Origin: Bacillus safensis FO-36b
GTDB lineage: Bacteria > Bacillota > Bacilli > Bacillales > Bacillaceae
Direction: 5' to 3'
Assembly: GCF_000691165.1 (NCBI RefSeq)
Contig: NZ_ASJD01000003.1
Location: 124,001 to 188,000 of the forward strand
Length of the DNA: 64,000 nt
Under the pieces are notes generated by a model. That model saw nothing but the letters and a program-made list of their open reading frames with translations, searched no databases and had not been told where the DNA came from. Below, piece by piece: positions 17,795 through 26,138 of the stretch; position 1 is the first letter of the stretch, and every line of letters begins with the position of its first letter. A program made the translations under genes and the position numbers.

Positions 17795-19015
17795 ATGGTC
17801 GATCCATTGGATATTTTAACGAATATTGAAGATGTTTTCCCGCACTATCAAGCAATATTCAGTGCGGAAGAGCAAAAAGTGATAGGCTATGAGATTCTAG
17901 GAAGAATGAAGCTTGAGTCAGAAACGGTCAGCCTAGGCTCCTTCTTTACGGATTCATCTATTCCTGACGAATATAAATTGGAAGTAGATCACAAAGTATT
18001 GACTCAAGCACTTGATCTCTTCACAACTGCAGATGACGATTTGCTCATTTTTATTAATCATGATGCCAATATCCTTATGCTGGATCATGGTGAAAGCTTT
18101 TTAGAACTTTTAAAGGAATATGAAGCAAGGGGCATTCAGCTTAACCGGTTTGTTATTGAGTTTGCAGAGCATACGTTTAGCGGCGACATTGAACAGCTAT
18201 ACCATACGTTAACGTATTATCGTACATATGGGATTAAGATCGCCGTCTCAAATATAGGAAAAGAAAGCAGTAATCTGGACCGGATTGCCTTGCTTTCACC
18301 TGATTTATTAAAAATAGATTTACAGGCATTAAAGGCATCGGCTCCATCTCCTTCCTATGAATATGTCTTGTACAGCATTTCATTGCTTGCAAGAAAAATA
18401 GGAGCTGCCTTAATTTATGAGGATATTGAAGCAAATTTCCAGCTGCAGTATGCTTGGAGAAATGGCGGGAGATATTTTCAAGGGTTCTATCTTCATGAGC
18501 CTGCAGGAGAATTAATCGACCGAAGCCACCGAAAAGATCAGCTTAGAGAAGAATTCCAGCAATTTATTGCCCATGAGAAAAAGAAGCTGCAAGCTGTCTA
18601 CGAACATTCTGAAACATTCTATAAACGAATTCATCTAGCTGTTACGACTTTAAAGAAATCGTGCAGCACAAATGATGAGCTCATTCAAAAACTGGCACTT
18701 GAACTAACAGATTGCAGCTTCCGGATTTATATGTGTAATGAAGAAGGCTTTCAAATCACTGGAAATGTGTTTAAAAAAGAAGAAGAATGGCTGTTTCAGC
18801 CGGAGTATATAGAAAAAAACTGGAGCTGGCGTCCTTATTTCCTAGAAAATATTCTTCAAATGAGAATTAGCGGAAAAGGATTTTTCAGCGATATTTACAG
18901 TGATTTAGAAACCGGTGAGAGGATACGTACGTTTTCTTATCCTTTAGAGGGTGATATGTATTTGTTTATAGACCTTCCGTATGCTTATTTATATGAGCAA
19001 GATGGATTAATTTGA
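17795..19015 (+). CDS. ykuI: EAL-domain c-di-GMP binding protein YkuI, with altered metal site
   Basis: Cytosolic protein of 406 aa: degenerate EAL domain (about 1-250) plus a C-terminal PAS-like domain (about 285-400). B. subtilis YkuI binds c-di-GMP but lacks clear phosphodiesterase activity and affects exopolysaccharide output. Here Glu33 (in EILGR, replacing EAL) and Glu122 remain, as do the Lys in LLKID, the Glu in YEDIEANF and the Gln in FQGFY, but the aspartate at position 152 is a serine (AVSNIG; codon TCA at 18248). This further loss argues for a pure sensor. Start at ATG 17795 (AGCAGG upstream) gives family numbering. Confidence 0.88.
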   Translation: MVDPLDILTNIEDVFPHYQAIFSAEEQKVIGYEILGRMKLESETVSLGSFFTDSSIPDEYKLEVDHKVLTQALDLFTTADDDLLIFINHDANILMLDHGESFLELLKEYEARGIQLNRFVIEFAEHTFSGDIEQLYHTLTYYRTYGIKIAVSNIGKESSNLDRIALLSPDLLKIDLQALKASAPSPSYEYVLYSISLLARKIGAALIYEDIEANFQLQYAWRNGGRYFQGFYLHEPAGELIDRSHRKDQLREEFQQFIAHEKKKLQAVYEHSETFYKRIHLAVTTLKKSCSTNDELIQKLALELTDCSFRIYMCNEEGFQITGNVFKKEEEWLFQPEYIEKNWSWRPYFLENILQMRISGKGFFSDIYSDLETGERIRTFSYPLEGDMYLFIDLPYAYLYEQDGLI

Positions 19016-19206
19016 AGACGCGGCGTGAAGACAAACCCTCGCATTCGTTGTCAGTCCTATGTGCCAGTGCTCACGAATGTATAATTCGCTCCGCTCCGGT
19101 ACTCGTCCTTCCTAGACTTCAAAAGTTTTCTATCACGCTGAAATATAAACAAAAGGCATTTTAGCCTTTTGTCTCAATCTGAGCAGCCTCGCAGGCTGCT
19201 TTTTTT
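19016..19206 (+). other. Non-coding element and terminators after ykuI
   Basis: No gene. Positions 19023-19138 form a compact element bounded by a GCGTGA/TCACGC pair with an inner GACAA/TTGTC hairpin (19030-19052); it looks like a folded RNA or dispersed intergenic repeat. Two terminators follow: AAAAGGC/GCCTTTT at 19151-19171 and AGCAGCCT/AGGCTGCT with T run at 19182-19206. Confidence 0.55.
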
Positions 19207-19231
19207 GATAGAAAAAAGAAATAAAAAATGG

Positions 19232-19260
19232 TTGACAATGAAACTGATAATCATTATCAT
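19232..19260 (+). promoter_or_regulatory. fsrA promoter overlapped by a perfect Fur box
   Basis: TTGACA (19232-19237), 17-nt spacer, TATCAT (19255-19260). The spacer and -10 carry TGATAATCATTATCA (19245-19259), an exact 7-1-7 Fur box, so Fur with iron would shut the promoter. Confidence 0.92.
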
Positions 19261-19266
19261 TTAGTT

Positions 19267-19351
19267 ATAGAGAGAAGCTACTCTCTGTTCCCCAACCCCT
19301 CTATCAGATCAAGATCCAAAAAACTTGGCGCTACCCCCGCCAAGTTTTTTT
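19267..19351 (+). ncRNA. fsrA: Fur-regulated small RNA FsrA
   Basis: FsrA is the iron-sparing small RNA of Bacillus, which blocks translation of iron-rich enzymes such as Sdh and aconitase together with FbpABC. Here a transcript of about 84 nt is predicted from near 19267 to the terminator at 19321-19351. It has a 5' hairpin (AGAGAG/CTCTCT around 19270-19287), a C-rich single-stranded core (TTCCCCAACCCCTC) that suits pairing to Shine-Dalgarno sequences, and a GC-rich terminator (CTTGGCG/CGCCAAG). Place (after ykuI, before ykuJ), size and Fur control match B. subtilis. The exact 5' end is inferred from the promoter. Confidence 0.9.
19321..19351 (+). terminator. fsrA terminator
   Basis: CTTGGCG pairs with CGCCAAG, followed by T8. 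The loop also carries a CCCCC run. Confidence 0.9.
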
Positions 19352-19441
19352 TGTGCTTCAATCTTTCCCTTCATGCATAGGACAGCCCAAACTCTCCATA
19401 CATCTTAAGTGATGATAGTTAGACGGTAGGAGGGAAACATC

Positions 19442-20338
19442 ATGATCAAACGTGACATGCGGCTGCTCATTGATTTGCCAAGACCAGATCACCCAGATGC
19501 AAATGGTGCCGCTGCTGTGCAAGAATTACTCGGCGGGAAATTCGGTGAAATGTCCACATTAAATAATTACATGTTTCAATCCTTTAACTTTAGAGGAAAA
19601 CGAAAACTCAAACCGTTTTATGACCTCGTATCCAGTATTACGGCTGAAGAATTCGGTCATGTCGAGCTCGTAACCACAGCCATCAATCTCATGATTACAG
19701 GAACCACCCATGGCGGGGATCCAGATACGACGCCGATGAAGGCAGCTGTCGATAAACGAAATACACAGCATTTTATTCAAACAGCCCAAACAGGCTATCC
19801 GTTTGATTCAATGGCAAAACCTTGGACCGGAGAGAATGTGTTCTCAAGTGGCAACCTCATTCTTGATCTCCTCCATAATTTCTTTCTTGAATGCGGAGCT
19901 CGTACGCACAAAATGCGTGTATATGAAATGACGGACCATCCTACAGCAAGAGAGATGATCGGTTATTTACTTGTCAGGGGCGGCGTGCATATTGTGGCAT
20001 ATGCAAAGGCACTTGAAGTCGCTACAGGAGTAGATTTAGGGAAAATGCTGCCAATCCCAAATCTCGACAACAAATACTTTGATTCAGCGAGGAAATTTGA
20101 AGACCAGAATGTTCATACAAAGCTGTACACATTTAGTGATACGGATTACAAGGATATCAATAAAATTTGGAAAGGCAGCCACCCGATTGATGGAAAGCCG
20201 CTGACAGTCATTGAGGGCACCCCGCAAGGAGCACCTGTGCCAGATTATAGAGAATTGCCAGAAGAGTTTGCTCCGGGGATTTCTAAAGAAGATTTTGATG
20301 AAATTGCGAAACGGCTGATGAGATCTGCCGGTTTATAA
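19442..20338 (+). CDS. Manganese (non-heme) catalase
   Basis: Splits hydrogen peroxide with a dimanganese centre in a ferritin-like four-helix fold. The 298-aa product has the family ligand pattern in order: ELLGGKFGEMSTLNNYMFQ (first Glu), EEFGHVEL (Glu and His), FLECGARTH (Glu and His) and RGGVHIVAYAKAL (His). Similar to B. subtilis YdbD and YjqC, but none is encoded at this place in B. subtilis. ATG at 19442 follows GGAGGG. It has no visible Fur or PerR box of its own. It sits directly after fsrA, where an iron-free catalase is sensible but not shown to be co-regulated. Confidence 0.88.
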   Translation: MIKRDMRLLIDLPRPDHPDANGAAAVQELLGGKFGEMSTLNNYMFQSFNFRGKRKLKPFYDLVSSITAEEFGHVELVTTAINLMITGTTHGGDPDTTPMKAAVDKRNTQHFIQTAQTGYPFDSMAKPWTGENVFSSGNLILDLLHNFFLECGARTHKMRVYEMTDHPTAREMIGYLLVRGGVHIVAYAKALEVATGVDLGKMLPIPNLDNKYFDSARKFEDQNVHTKLYTFSDTDYKDINKIWKGSHPIDGKPLTVIEGTPQGAPVPDYRELPEEFAPGISKEDFDEIAKRLMRSAGL

Positions 20339-20522
20339 AAATCATGGTGCATGAGATGAGAAAAAAGACTCAAACTAAAAAAACAGATTCTTTTTCTTTT
20401 TTTGAATTCAAGAGGAAAAATATCATCTGAGAACACTTTATGGTATGATGCTTTGTAGGACTTGTGTATAATCAATACGGGTTCATCTTGAGTTGTTTTT
20501 TTGAAAGGAGTCTTTTTTTAGA

Positions 20523-20765
20523 ATGTCACAATTAATGGGTATCATTACAAGGCTGCAAAGTCTTCAAGAGACAGCAGAAGCTGCAAACGAGCCGGCACAG
20601 CGTTATTTCGAAGTGAACGGTGAGAAAATCTGTAGTGTTAAGTATTTCGAAAAGAATCAAACGTTTGAATTGACTGTTTTTCAACAAGGGGATAAGCCAA
20701 ATACTTTCCCATTTGACAACATTGATATGATTTCGATTGAGATTTTTGAGCTTCTACAATCCTAA
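20523..20765 (+). CDS. ykuJ: Conserved protein YkuJ
   Basis: Small acidic cytosolic protein of 80 aa that matches YkuJ (79 aa) in length and order ahead of ykuK. B. subtilis YkuJ has a solved alpha/beta fold without a known activity. The start ATG at 20523 has AAAGGAG about 11 nt upstream. No catalytic residues can be named. It begins the ykuJ-ykuK-abbA-darB group, with moderate gaps (147, 150 and 147 nt) in between, so several promoters are possible. Confidence 0.87.
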   Translation: MSQLMGIITRLQSLQETAEAANEPAQRYFEVNGEKICSVKYFEKNQTFELTVFQQGDKPNTFPFDNIDMISIEIFELLQS

Positions 20766-20911
20766 GCTGAATCGTATGAAATGTTTTTTCTGAGGATTCC
20801 TTCGTTTATTGCGGCAGCATACATGGATCATCATAGATGAGATGTACAAATGGAAGATGATCAATCAGCGCATTTTTCGGATAAGAGACCATTAAAAAGG
20901 AGTTCCTTTCT

Positions 20912-21427
20912 GTGAGTGATTCTTTTTTCTACAATCTTTCTGAAGATCATTTAGCGTTTTCTGATGTCGTCATGAGAATGAAAGACTTTATTCGAAAAGA
21001 CCCTAGATCCGCCTATGTGTTATCAATTGGTACGGACTCTCAGGTCAATCAAAATGTCACAACATTTATGACTGCAATTCATCTCCACCGGATTGGCAAA
21101 GGAGCTTGGGGTTGTCTCACACAACAAGTGATCGAGAGAGCCGTGCAAAGTCTTAGAGAAAAAATTTCATTAGAGACAGCGTTTAGCCAAAAGGTATGTG
21201 CAGACATCCTTGAGGGGCCTTTAACAGAACTGATGGATTTGCTTCTTCCGTTTGCTGAGGAAGGGGCAGACCTTCGTTTTGAAGCCCATCTGGATATTGG
21301 CAAAAAAGGAAGTACGAAAGAGCTGATTCAGGAAATGACCGGAATGATCACAGCTATGGGAATTGAAGCAAAAATAAAACCCGACTCATATGCAGCATTT
21401 TGCTATGCCAATCGATACACAAAATAA
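20912..21427 (+). CDS. ykuK: DUF458 family protein YkuK (RNase H-like fold)
   Basis: Cytosolic 171-aa protein of the DUF458 family. The motif LSIGTDSQVN at about residues 32-41 and the late acidic residues (AHLDIGKKGSTKELI) resemble the metal-binding pattern of RNase H-like nucleases, but no activity is established. The start is GTG at 20912 behind AAGGAGTT. Order ykuJ-ykuK-abbA-darB is that of B. subtilis. Confidence 0.85.
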   Translation: MSDSFFYNLSEDHLAFSDVVMRMKDFIRKDPRSAYVLSIGTDSQVNQNVTTFMTAIHLHRIGKGAWGCLTQQVIERAVQSLREKISLETAFSQKVCADILEGPLTELMDLLLPFAEEGADLRFEAHLDIGKKGSTKELIQEMTGMITAMGIEAKIKPDSYAAFCYANRYTK

Positions 21428-21576
21428 ATTCCGTCATTTTTCTCCAAACCTTGTCGAAACGTGCGGTTGACGATTCGATTCTAGTTCCTTATTCTAGCTG
21501 TATAGAGAGGAAGCAGACATTCAAAAGCCTGCTAATCAATATAAAAGCATATATGAAACAGGGGGCCTGATGTTGA

Positions 21577-21768
21577 ATGAGCGTCATCGAAAATCGTTTT
21601 AATGAAGAAGAGAAAAAGCTATTATTAAACGTATTGCTGAATCAGGAATATGCTGTCGAATTACTAAGCAGTGAGATCAATGATATAGAATGTGGAACAA
21701 AAAATGTCGACGACAATACGTATAAGCAATTGATCACATTGTATGACAGAGTAAGGTTTGAGAATTAA
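21577..21768 (+). CDS. abbA: AbrB anti-repressor AbbA
   Basis: Small cytosolic protein (63 aa) that mimics DNA and binds AbrB, releasing transition-state genes; in B. subtilis it is activated by Spo0A-P. It is acidic and helical, with conserved EYAVELLSSEINDIECGT and a C-terminal TLYDRVRFEN. B. subtilis AbbA has 65 aa. ATG at 21577 lies behind GGGGGCC with imperfect spacing. The AbrB paralog Abh is encoded at 50249-50527 in the same window. Confidence 0.87.
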   Translation: MSVIENRFNEEEKKLLLNVLLNQEYAVELLSSEINDIECGTKNVDDNTYKQLITLYDRVRFEN

Positions 21769-21914
21769 TATTGATTTAACATTCTATTAGATACTCGGGG
21801 GCTGAGTATCTTTTTTATGCAGAAAAAATCTTTCGACAAATTTCGTTTTAGTTTATGCTTAATGGTAAAGGGGAATGTATGATTGATGATTGAGAGAAAA
21901 GGGGTCGAAGAAAC

Positions 21915-22358
21915 ATGATAGAGATAGAACCGACTCAATTGCTTGAGTCAACAGTAGCCGAGCATATGATTGATGCAGATAAGGTGGCACATGTTCAAAT
22001 TGGAAATAATCTTGAGCATGCCCTATTGGTTCTAACAAAAACAGGATATACAGCCATACCGGTATTAGACGCTTCTTATCATTTACACGGGTTAATTGGA
22101 ACGAATATGATTATGGATAAAATCTTCGGTTTAGAACGTATCGAATTCGAGAAGCTGGACCAGTTGAAGGTTGAAGAGGTCATGCTGACGGATATTCCGA
22201 GACTTAAAACAACAGATCCTGTACTAAAAGGCGTTCACGCTGTGACGAATAATGGATTTGTTTGTGTAGAAAATGAGGAGCAGGTTTTTGAGGGCATTTT
22301 TACACGACGAGTTGTATTAAAGCGCTTAAATGAGGTCATTCATTCCGCGAAAAAATGA
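21915..22358 (+). CDS. darB: Cyclic di-AMP binding CBS protein DarB (CbpB, YkuL)
   Basis: Cytosolic receptor of c-di-AMP. In B. subtilis the free form binds and activates the (p)ppGpp synthetase Rel and pyruvate carboxylase, linking potassium status to metabolism. The 147-aa product is two CBS motifs (about 12-70 and 85-145); the first contains GYTAIPVLDASYHLHGLIGT, the classic CBS strand-helix. ATG at 21915 follows AAAAGGGG. Length equals the B. subtilis protein. Confidence 0.9.
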   Translation: MIEIEPTQLLESTVAEHMIDADKVAHVQIGNNLEHALLVLTKTGYTAIPVLDASYHLHGLIGTNMIMDKIFGLERIEFEKLDQLKVEEVMLTDIPRLKTTDPVLKGVHAVTNNGFVCVENEEQVFEGIFTRRVVLKRLNEVIHSAKK

Positions 22359-22454
22359 GCTGCAGCCCAGCTTATTTTTTTTGCCTTCATAAGTTAAAAT
22401 TTATATAATGAGCATATAGAATAAGAAAAACTTATAGAGAGAAAGGGGACGCCC

Positions 22455-23336
22455 ATGCAGCTTCAGGAGTTACATATGCTTGTTGTGCTAAGTGAAGAAT
22501 TGAATATGAGAAAGGCTTCAGAGCGGCTCTTTGTCTCTCAGCCTGCATTATCTCAAAGATTGCAGACGATCGAAAAGGAATGGGGAACCAAAATCTTTTT
22601 TCGTTCACAAAAGGGGCTGACTGTGACTTCGGCAGGTGAACAGATTATTCAATTTGCAAAAGAGGTGACGGTTGAACAGGATCGAGTGAGAGAGCGAATT
22701 GATGAACTTGAGGGTGATATTCACGGTACACTCAAGCTTGCGGTGGCGTCGATTATTGGACAGCACTGGCTACCAAAGGTGTTAAAACGGTATGTTGAAA
22801 AATATCCAAATGCCAAAGTATCACTCGTTACTGGCTGGAGCAGTGAAATGCTCAAAAGCTTGTATGAAGATCACGTGCACATAGGAATCATTCGCGGTAA
22901 CCCTGATTGGAAGGGGACAAAGGAATACTTGATGACAGATCATTTATATTTAGTCGATTCCGTGATCAAGGACGTAGATGAATTAATCAAGACGGAGCGG
23001 CCATTTATCCAATTTAAAAGCGACAGCACGTATTATCAGGAAATCCAGCACTGGTGGCACCAAAAATTTAAAGTGTCTCCAAAGCAGACGATTCTCGTGG
23101 ACCAAATTGAAACATGTAAACAAATGGCCTACCACGGCATCGGCTACGCCATTTTGCCTTCTGTTACCTTATATGACCACGAAAAAAGTGTTTATAAAAC
23201 ACCGCTTGTTGATGTGAATGGAGAGCAAATCGGCCGTGACACATGGCTGCTAGGCTATGAAGCGTCTTTTCAGCTAAAACAGGTGCAAGCTTTTGTCGGT
23301 GTGGTTAAAGAAATGCTTGAAAATGATGCGGTGTAA
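22455..23336 (+). CDS. ccpC: LysR-type repressor CcpC
   Basis: Citrate-responsive regulator that represses TCA branch genes citZ and citB. The 293-aa product has an N-terminal winged helix (MRKASERLFVSQPALSQRLQTIE reads as the LysR recognition helix region, residues 15-40) and a periplasmic-binding-type effector domain (about 90-290). ATG at 22455 follows AAAGGGGAC. It is located between darB and ykuN as in B. subtilis and ends at its own terminator. Confidence 0.9.
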   Translation: MQLQELHMLVVLSEELNMRKASERLFVSQPALSQRLQTIEKEWGTKIFFRSQKGLTVTSAGEQIIQFAKEVTVEQDRVRERIDELEGDIHGTLKLAVASIIGQHWLPKVLKRYVEKYPNAKVSLVTGWSSEMLKSLYEDHVHIGIIRGNPDWKGTKEYLMTDHLYLVDSVIKDVDELIKTERPFIQFKSDSTYYQEIQHWWHQKFKVSPKQTILVDQIETCKQMAYHGIGYAILPSVTLYDHEKSVYKTPLVDVNGEQIGRDTWLLGYEASFQLKQVQAFVGVVKEMLENDAV

Positions 23337-23369
23337 GTACCTTCTTGGAATAGGGAGGTACTTTTTTTT
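23336..23369 (+). terminator. ccpC terminator
   Basis: AGTACCT pairs with AGGTACT, followed by T8; it overlaps the ccpC stop codon. Confidence 0.85.
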
Positions 23370-23386
23370 ATGAAATCATTTGACAA

Positions 23387-23438
23387 TGAAAATCATTATC
23401 ATTTAAAGTGTACATATAATAATTGAAAATGATTATCA
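23387..23438 (+). promoter_or_regulatory. Two Fur boxes controlling ykuNOP
   Basis: TGAAAATCATTATCA (23387-23401) and TGAAAATGATTATCA (23424-23438) each differ at one base from the 15-bp Fur box TGATAATNATTATCA. A TTGACA at 23380-23385 and a TATAAT at 23415-23420 lie with them. The second box is 22 nt before the ykuN start. Confidence 0.9.
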
Positions 23439-23459
23439 TTTAGATGAGGTGACCGATAG

Positions 23460-23936
23460 ATGAAAGCACTAATTGCATTTGCGAGTATGTCTGGAAATAC
23501 GGAAGATATGGCAGCGATCTTAAAGCAAACACTTGAAGGAAAAGGGATCGATACAGAGATGATGGAATTTGATGATACGAATGCAGAAGACCTTTCCTCA
23601 TACGATTACGTATTCATTGGTTCTTATACATGGGGTGATGGAGATTTGCCTTATGAAGCAGAGGATTTTTATGAAGAGGTCTCTACTCTTGAACTTAGCC
23701 ACATTAAAGCAGCTGTCTTTGGATCGGGTGATTACAGCTATCCGAAGTTTTGCGAGGCTGTCCATACATTCCATGACATGTTGAAATCAACGGGTGCATC
23801 CGTTTTTCCTGAAACATTAAAAATGGAGCTTGCACCGGATACAGATGAAGATGTGGCGTGCTGTCAGGAATTTGCAGCGAGCTTTTTAACGTGGGCTGCT
23901 TTGTCTGAGAAACGAGTTGAAAATCATGTTTCATAA
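23460..23936 (+). CDS. ykuN: Flavodoxin YkuN
   Basis: FMN electron carrier that replaces ferredoxin when iron is short; B. subtilis YkuN can feed electrons to P450 BioI and desaturase. The 158-aa product has the phosphate loop SMSGNTED (residues 10-17) and the isoalloxazine loops SYTWGDGDLP and GSGDYSY. ATG at 23460 follows GAGGTGACC. First gene of the Fur-controlled ykuNOP operon; its 3' end overlaps the ykuO start. Confidence 0.92.
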   Translation: MKALIAFASMSGNTEDMAAILKQTLEGKGIDTEMMEFDDTNAEDLSSYDYVFIGSYTWGDGDLPYEAEDFYEEVSTLELSHIKAAVFGSGDYSYPKFCEAVHTFHDMLKSTGASVFPETLKMELAPDTDEDVACCQEFAASFLTWAALSEKRVENHVS

Positions 23937-24819
23937 AGGAGCAACAGCCGTTGCAGCATCTAAAAGTGGTGGATACTTTGTTGCTGTAAAACGTGAAGGC
24001 ATTTTTCACTATAGTGTGGAGAGCGGATGGCAGCAGCTATTTAAGCTCAAGCATAAAATCCATGCGATCAGCTATATTGGCCCTTATTTATTCGGTGTTG
24101 GTGAAAATGGCACAGTAATTAGATCAGGAGATGAAGGCAACACATGGGCGTTATCTTCATTCCCAACAAATGCAGTCGTTTGGTCTATTACAGGACGCAA
24201 AGATGGGTTTGTATGTGCGCATGGAAAACATAGTATCTATGTGTCAAATGATTTCGGAATTTCCTGGGAAATTATGAAGCCATTTGCTCATGTGAATCAT
24301 CCGCCGGTCATTCGTTCTTTATGTGCTGCAGGTGACCATCTTTATATTGGAACACAGATTCATGAGGTTCACGGAGGAATATGGGTGTATGACTTGCAAA
24401 GTGAACAGATTTTTCTTCTAAACAGAGAGGAGCACCGCATGACAGCTTCTATGCTGCTCTGTCATGAACATCTTCTTGTTTGTGCGTTAGGTTCAAAAAA
24501 AGGCAAAAAAGGATCTGTTCAAATTTTAGATTTACATACAAATATTCTGCATGATATTCAATCACAGGCCTTTGCTAGAGAAGAATCATTTTTGGATGTG
24601 TCAGAGGATAATGGCATTGTGTATGTGACCACCTCACAAGACGAACACGGATTTTCTAAAGTGTATCAGCTTGATATTGAGCAAAAAGAGCTCAAATGGT
24701 TTGATACGATCAAAGGACATGGTTTTCGTGTAGCCAATCAAAACGAAAACTTTTTCTGTGCGGGTTTATATGAAAGTAAGTTTGTCAGGCCATATGAGGA
24801 GCCTGCATTGATTCATTGA
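23917..24819 (+). CDS. ykuO: YkuO, predicted beta-propeller protein between two flavodoxins
   Basis: A 300-aa soluble protein of unknown role. It contains SGDEGNTW and SNDFGISW, which fit the Asp-box (SxDxGxTW) turns of sialidase/BNR-type beta-propellers, and several short beta-rich repeats; no catalytic set is apparent and no signal peptide is seen. The start may be TTG 23917 or ATG 23926; both overlap the end of ykuN, so translation is probably coupled. It shares the Fur control of ykuN and ykuP, which suggests a role in iron-limited electron transfer, but that is inference from context. Confidence 0.82.
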   Translation: MKIMFHKGATAVAASKSGGYFVAVKREGIFHYSVESGWQQLFKLKHKIHAISYIGPYLFGVGENGTVIRSGDEGNTWALSSFPTNAVVWSITGRKDGFVCAHGKHSIYVSNDFGISWEIMKPFAHVNHPPVIRSLCAAGDHLYIGTQIHEVHGGIWVYDLQSEQIFLLNREEHRMTASMLLCHEHLLVCALGSKKGKKGSVQILDLHTNILHDIQSQAFAREESFLDVSEDNGIVYVTTSQDEHGFSKVYQLDIEQKELKWFDTIKGHGFRVANQNENFFCAGLYESKFVRPYEEPALIH

Positions 24820-24835
24820 TAAGGAGGAAGTAAAA

Positions 24836-25294
24836 GTGACAGAAAAGGTTTTATTGGTATATGCCACGATGTCTGGAAATACAGAAGCGATGGCAGATTT
24901 AATTGAAAAAGGGTTAACGGAAGCAGGAGCCAGCGTAGACCGGCATGAAGCGATGGATATTGATGCCGAGCTGCTCAATGATTACTCGCACATTATGTTA
25001 GGGGCGTATACATGGGGAGATGGCGATCTTCCGGATGATTTTATTGATTTATATGAAGAAATGGATGACCTTGATTTAACGGGTAAAGCATTTGCAGTAT
25101 TTGGTTCTGGCGATACATCTTACGAACATTTTTGCGGAGCTGTTGACCTAATTGAAGAAAAAGTGAAGGAGCTTGGCGGTGACATTGTCCTGCCTTCAGT
25201 TAAGATTGAGCTGAATCCAGAAGGGGAGGAAGAAGACGAATTAATTTCTTTTGGCAGACAATTTGTTCAGCTTCACCAGCAAGAAGCGGGATAA
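24836..25294 (+). CDS. ykuP: Flavodoxin YkuP
   Basis: Second FMN flavodoxin of the operon, 152 aa. Motifs: phosphate loop TMSGNTEA (residues 11-18), AYTWGDGDLP and GSGDTSYEHF. It is shorter and more acidic than YkuN and carries an Asp/Glu-rich C-terminal part (NPEGEEEDE). GTG start at 24836 with AAGGAGG upstream, 16 nt after ykuO. The stop codon lies inside the loop of its terminator. Confidence 0.92.
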   Translation: MTEKVLLVYATMSGNTEAMADLIEKGLTEAGASVDRHEAMDIDAELLNDYSHIMLGAYTWGDGDLPDDFIDLYEEMDDLDLTGKAFAVFGSGDTSYEHFCGAVDLIEEKVKELGGDIVLPSVKIELNPEGEEEDELISFGRQFVQLHQQEAG

Positions 25295-25316
25295 TCGGTC
25301 CCGCTTGTTTTATTTT
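25284..25316 (+). terminator. ykuNOP terminator
   Basis: AAGCGGGA pairs with TCCCGCTT, followed by GTTTTATTTT; it includes the ykuP stop codon. Confidence 0.85.
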
Positions 25317-25403
25317 CCATTGCGGAGATGACTCTAACACTTGTCATTAAAACACTCCTTTGGTACAGTAATGAAGTATAAATTAAGAGGAGGACATACA
25401 TAC

Positions 25404-26114
25404 ATGAAACAAATGGACGCTAATGAAATTATTTCATTTATTCAAAATAGTACAAAATCAACACCTGTCAAAGTCTATATCAAAGGAGACTTAGAAGGTA
25501 TTGAGTTTGGTGAACATGCAAAAACATTCATCACAGGAAACACTGGAGTTGTTTTCGGTGAGTGGAGCGAAATTCAAGAAGCGCTAGCATCTAACAAAGA
25601 TAAAATTGAAGATGTTGTCGTGGAAAATGACCGCCGCAACTCTGCAATTCCGATGTTAGATTTGAAAAACATTAAAGCCCGTATTGAGCCAGGGGCAATC
25701 ATTCGTGACCAAGTTGAAATCGGTGATAATGCAGTCATTATGATGGGTGCTTCAATTAATATCGGTTCTGTGATTGGCGAAGGTACGATGATTGACATGA
25801 ACGTGGTGCTTGGCGGCCGTGCGACAGTAGGTAAGAACTGTCATATCGGTGCTGGATCTGTTCTTGCAGGTGTCATTGAGCCGCCGTCTGCTAAACCAGT
25901 TGTTGTAGAAGATGACGTTGTCATCGGTGCGAACGCTGTTGTTCTAGAAGGAGTGACAATTGGTAAAGGTGCAGTAGTAGCTGCTGGTGCGATCGTTGTA
26001 AACGATGTAGAGCCTTACACAGTTGTAGCAGGTACACCTGCTAAGAAAATCAAAGACATTGATGAGAAAACAAAAGGTAAGACTGAAATCAAACAAGAAC
26101 TGCGTCAGCTTTAA
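25404..26114 (+). CDS. dapH: Tetrahydrodipicolinate N-acetyltransferase DapH
   Basis: First step of the acetyl branch of diaminopimelate/lysine synthesis: acetyl-CoA to tetrahydrodipicolinate, in the cytosol. The 236-aa product has an N-terminal alpha/beta domain and a left-handed beta-helix of hexapeptide repeats (about 95-205; for example [18 protein letters not shown]). Start taken at ATG 25404 after AGAGGAGGACA; an open frame 21 codons longer has no binding site. Paired with dapL 81 nt downstream, with a hairpin between them. Confidence 0.93.
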   Translation: MKQMDANEIISFIQNSTKSTPVKVYIKGDLEGIEFGEHAKTFITGNTGVVFGEWSEIQEALASNKDKIEDVVVENDRRNSAIPMLDLKNIKARIEPGAIIRDQVEIGDNAVIMMGASINIGSVIGEGTMIDMNVVLGGRATVGKNCHIGAGSVLAGVIEPPSAKPVVVEDDVVIGANAVVLEGVTIGKGAVVAAGAIVVNDVEPYTVVAGTPAKKIKDIDEKTKGKTEIKQELRQL

Positions 26115-26138
26115 TTATATAATTCGCAGCTGAAGACA

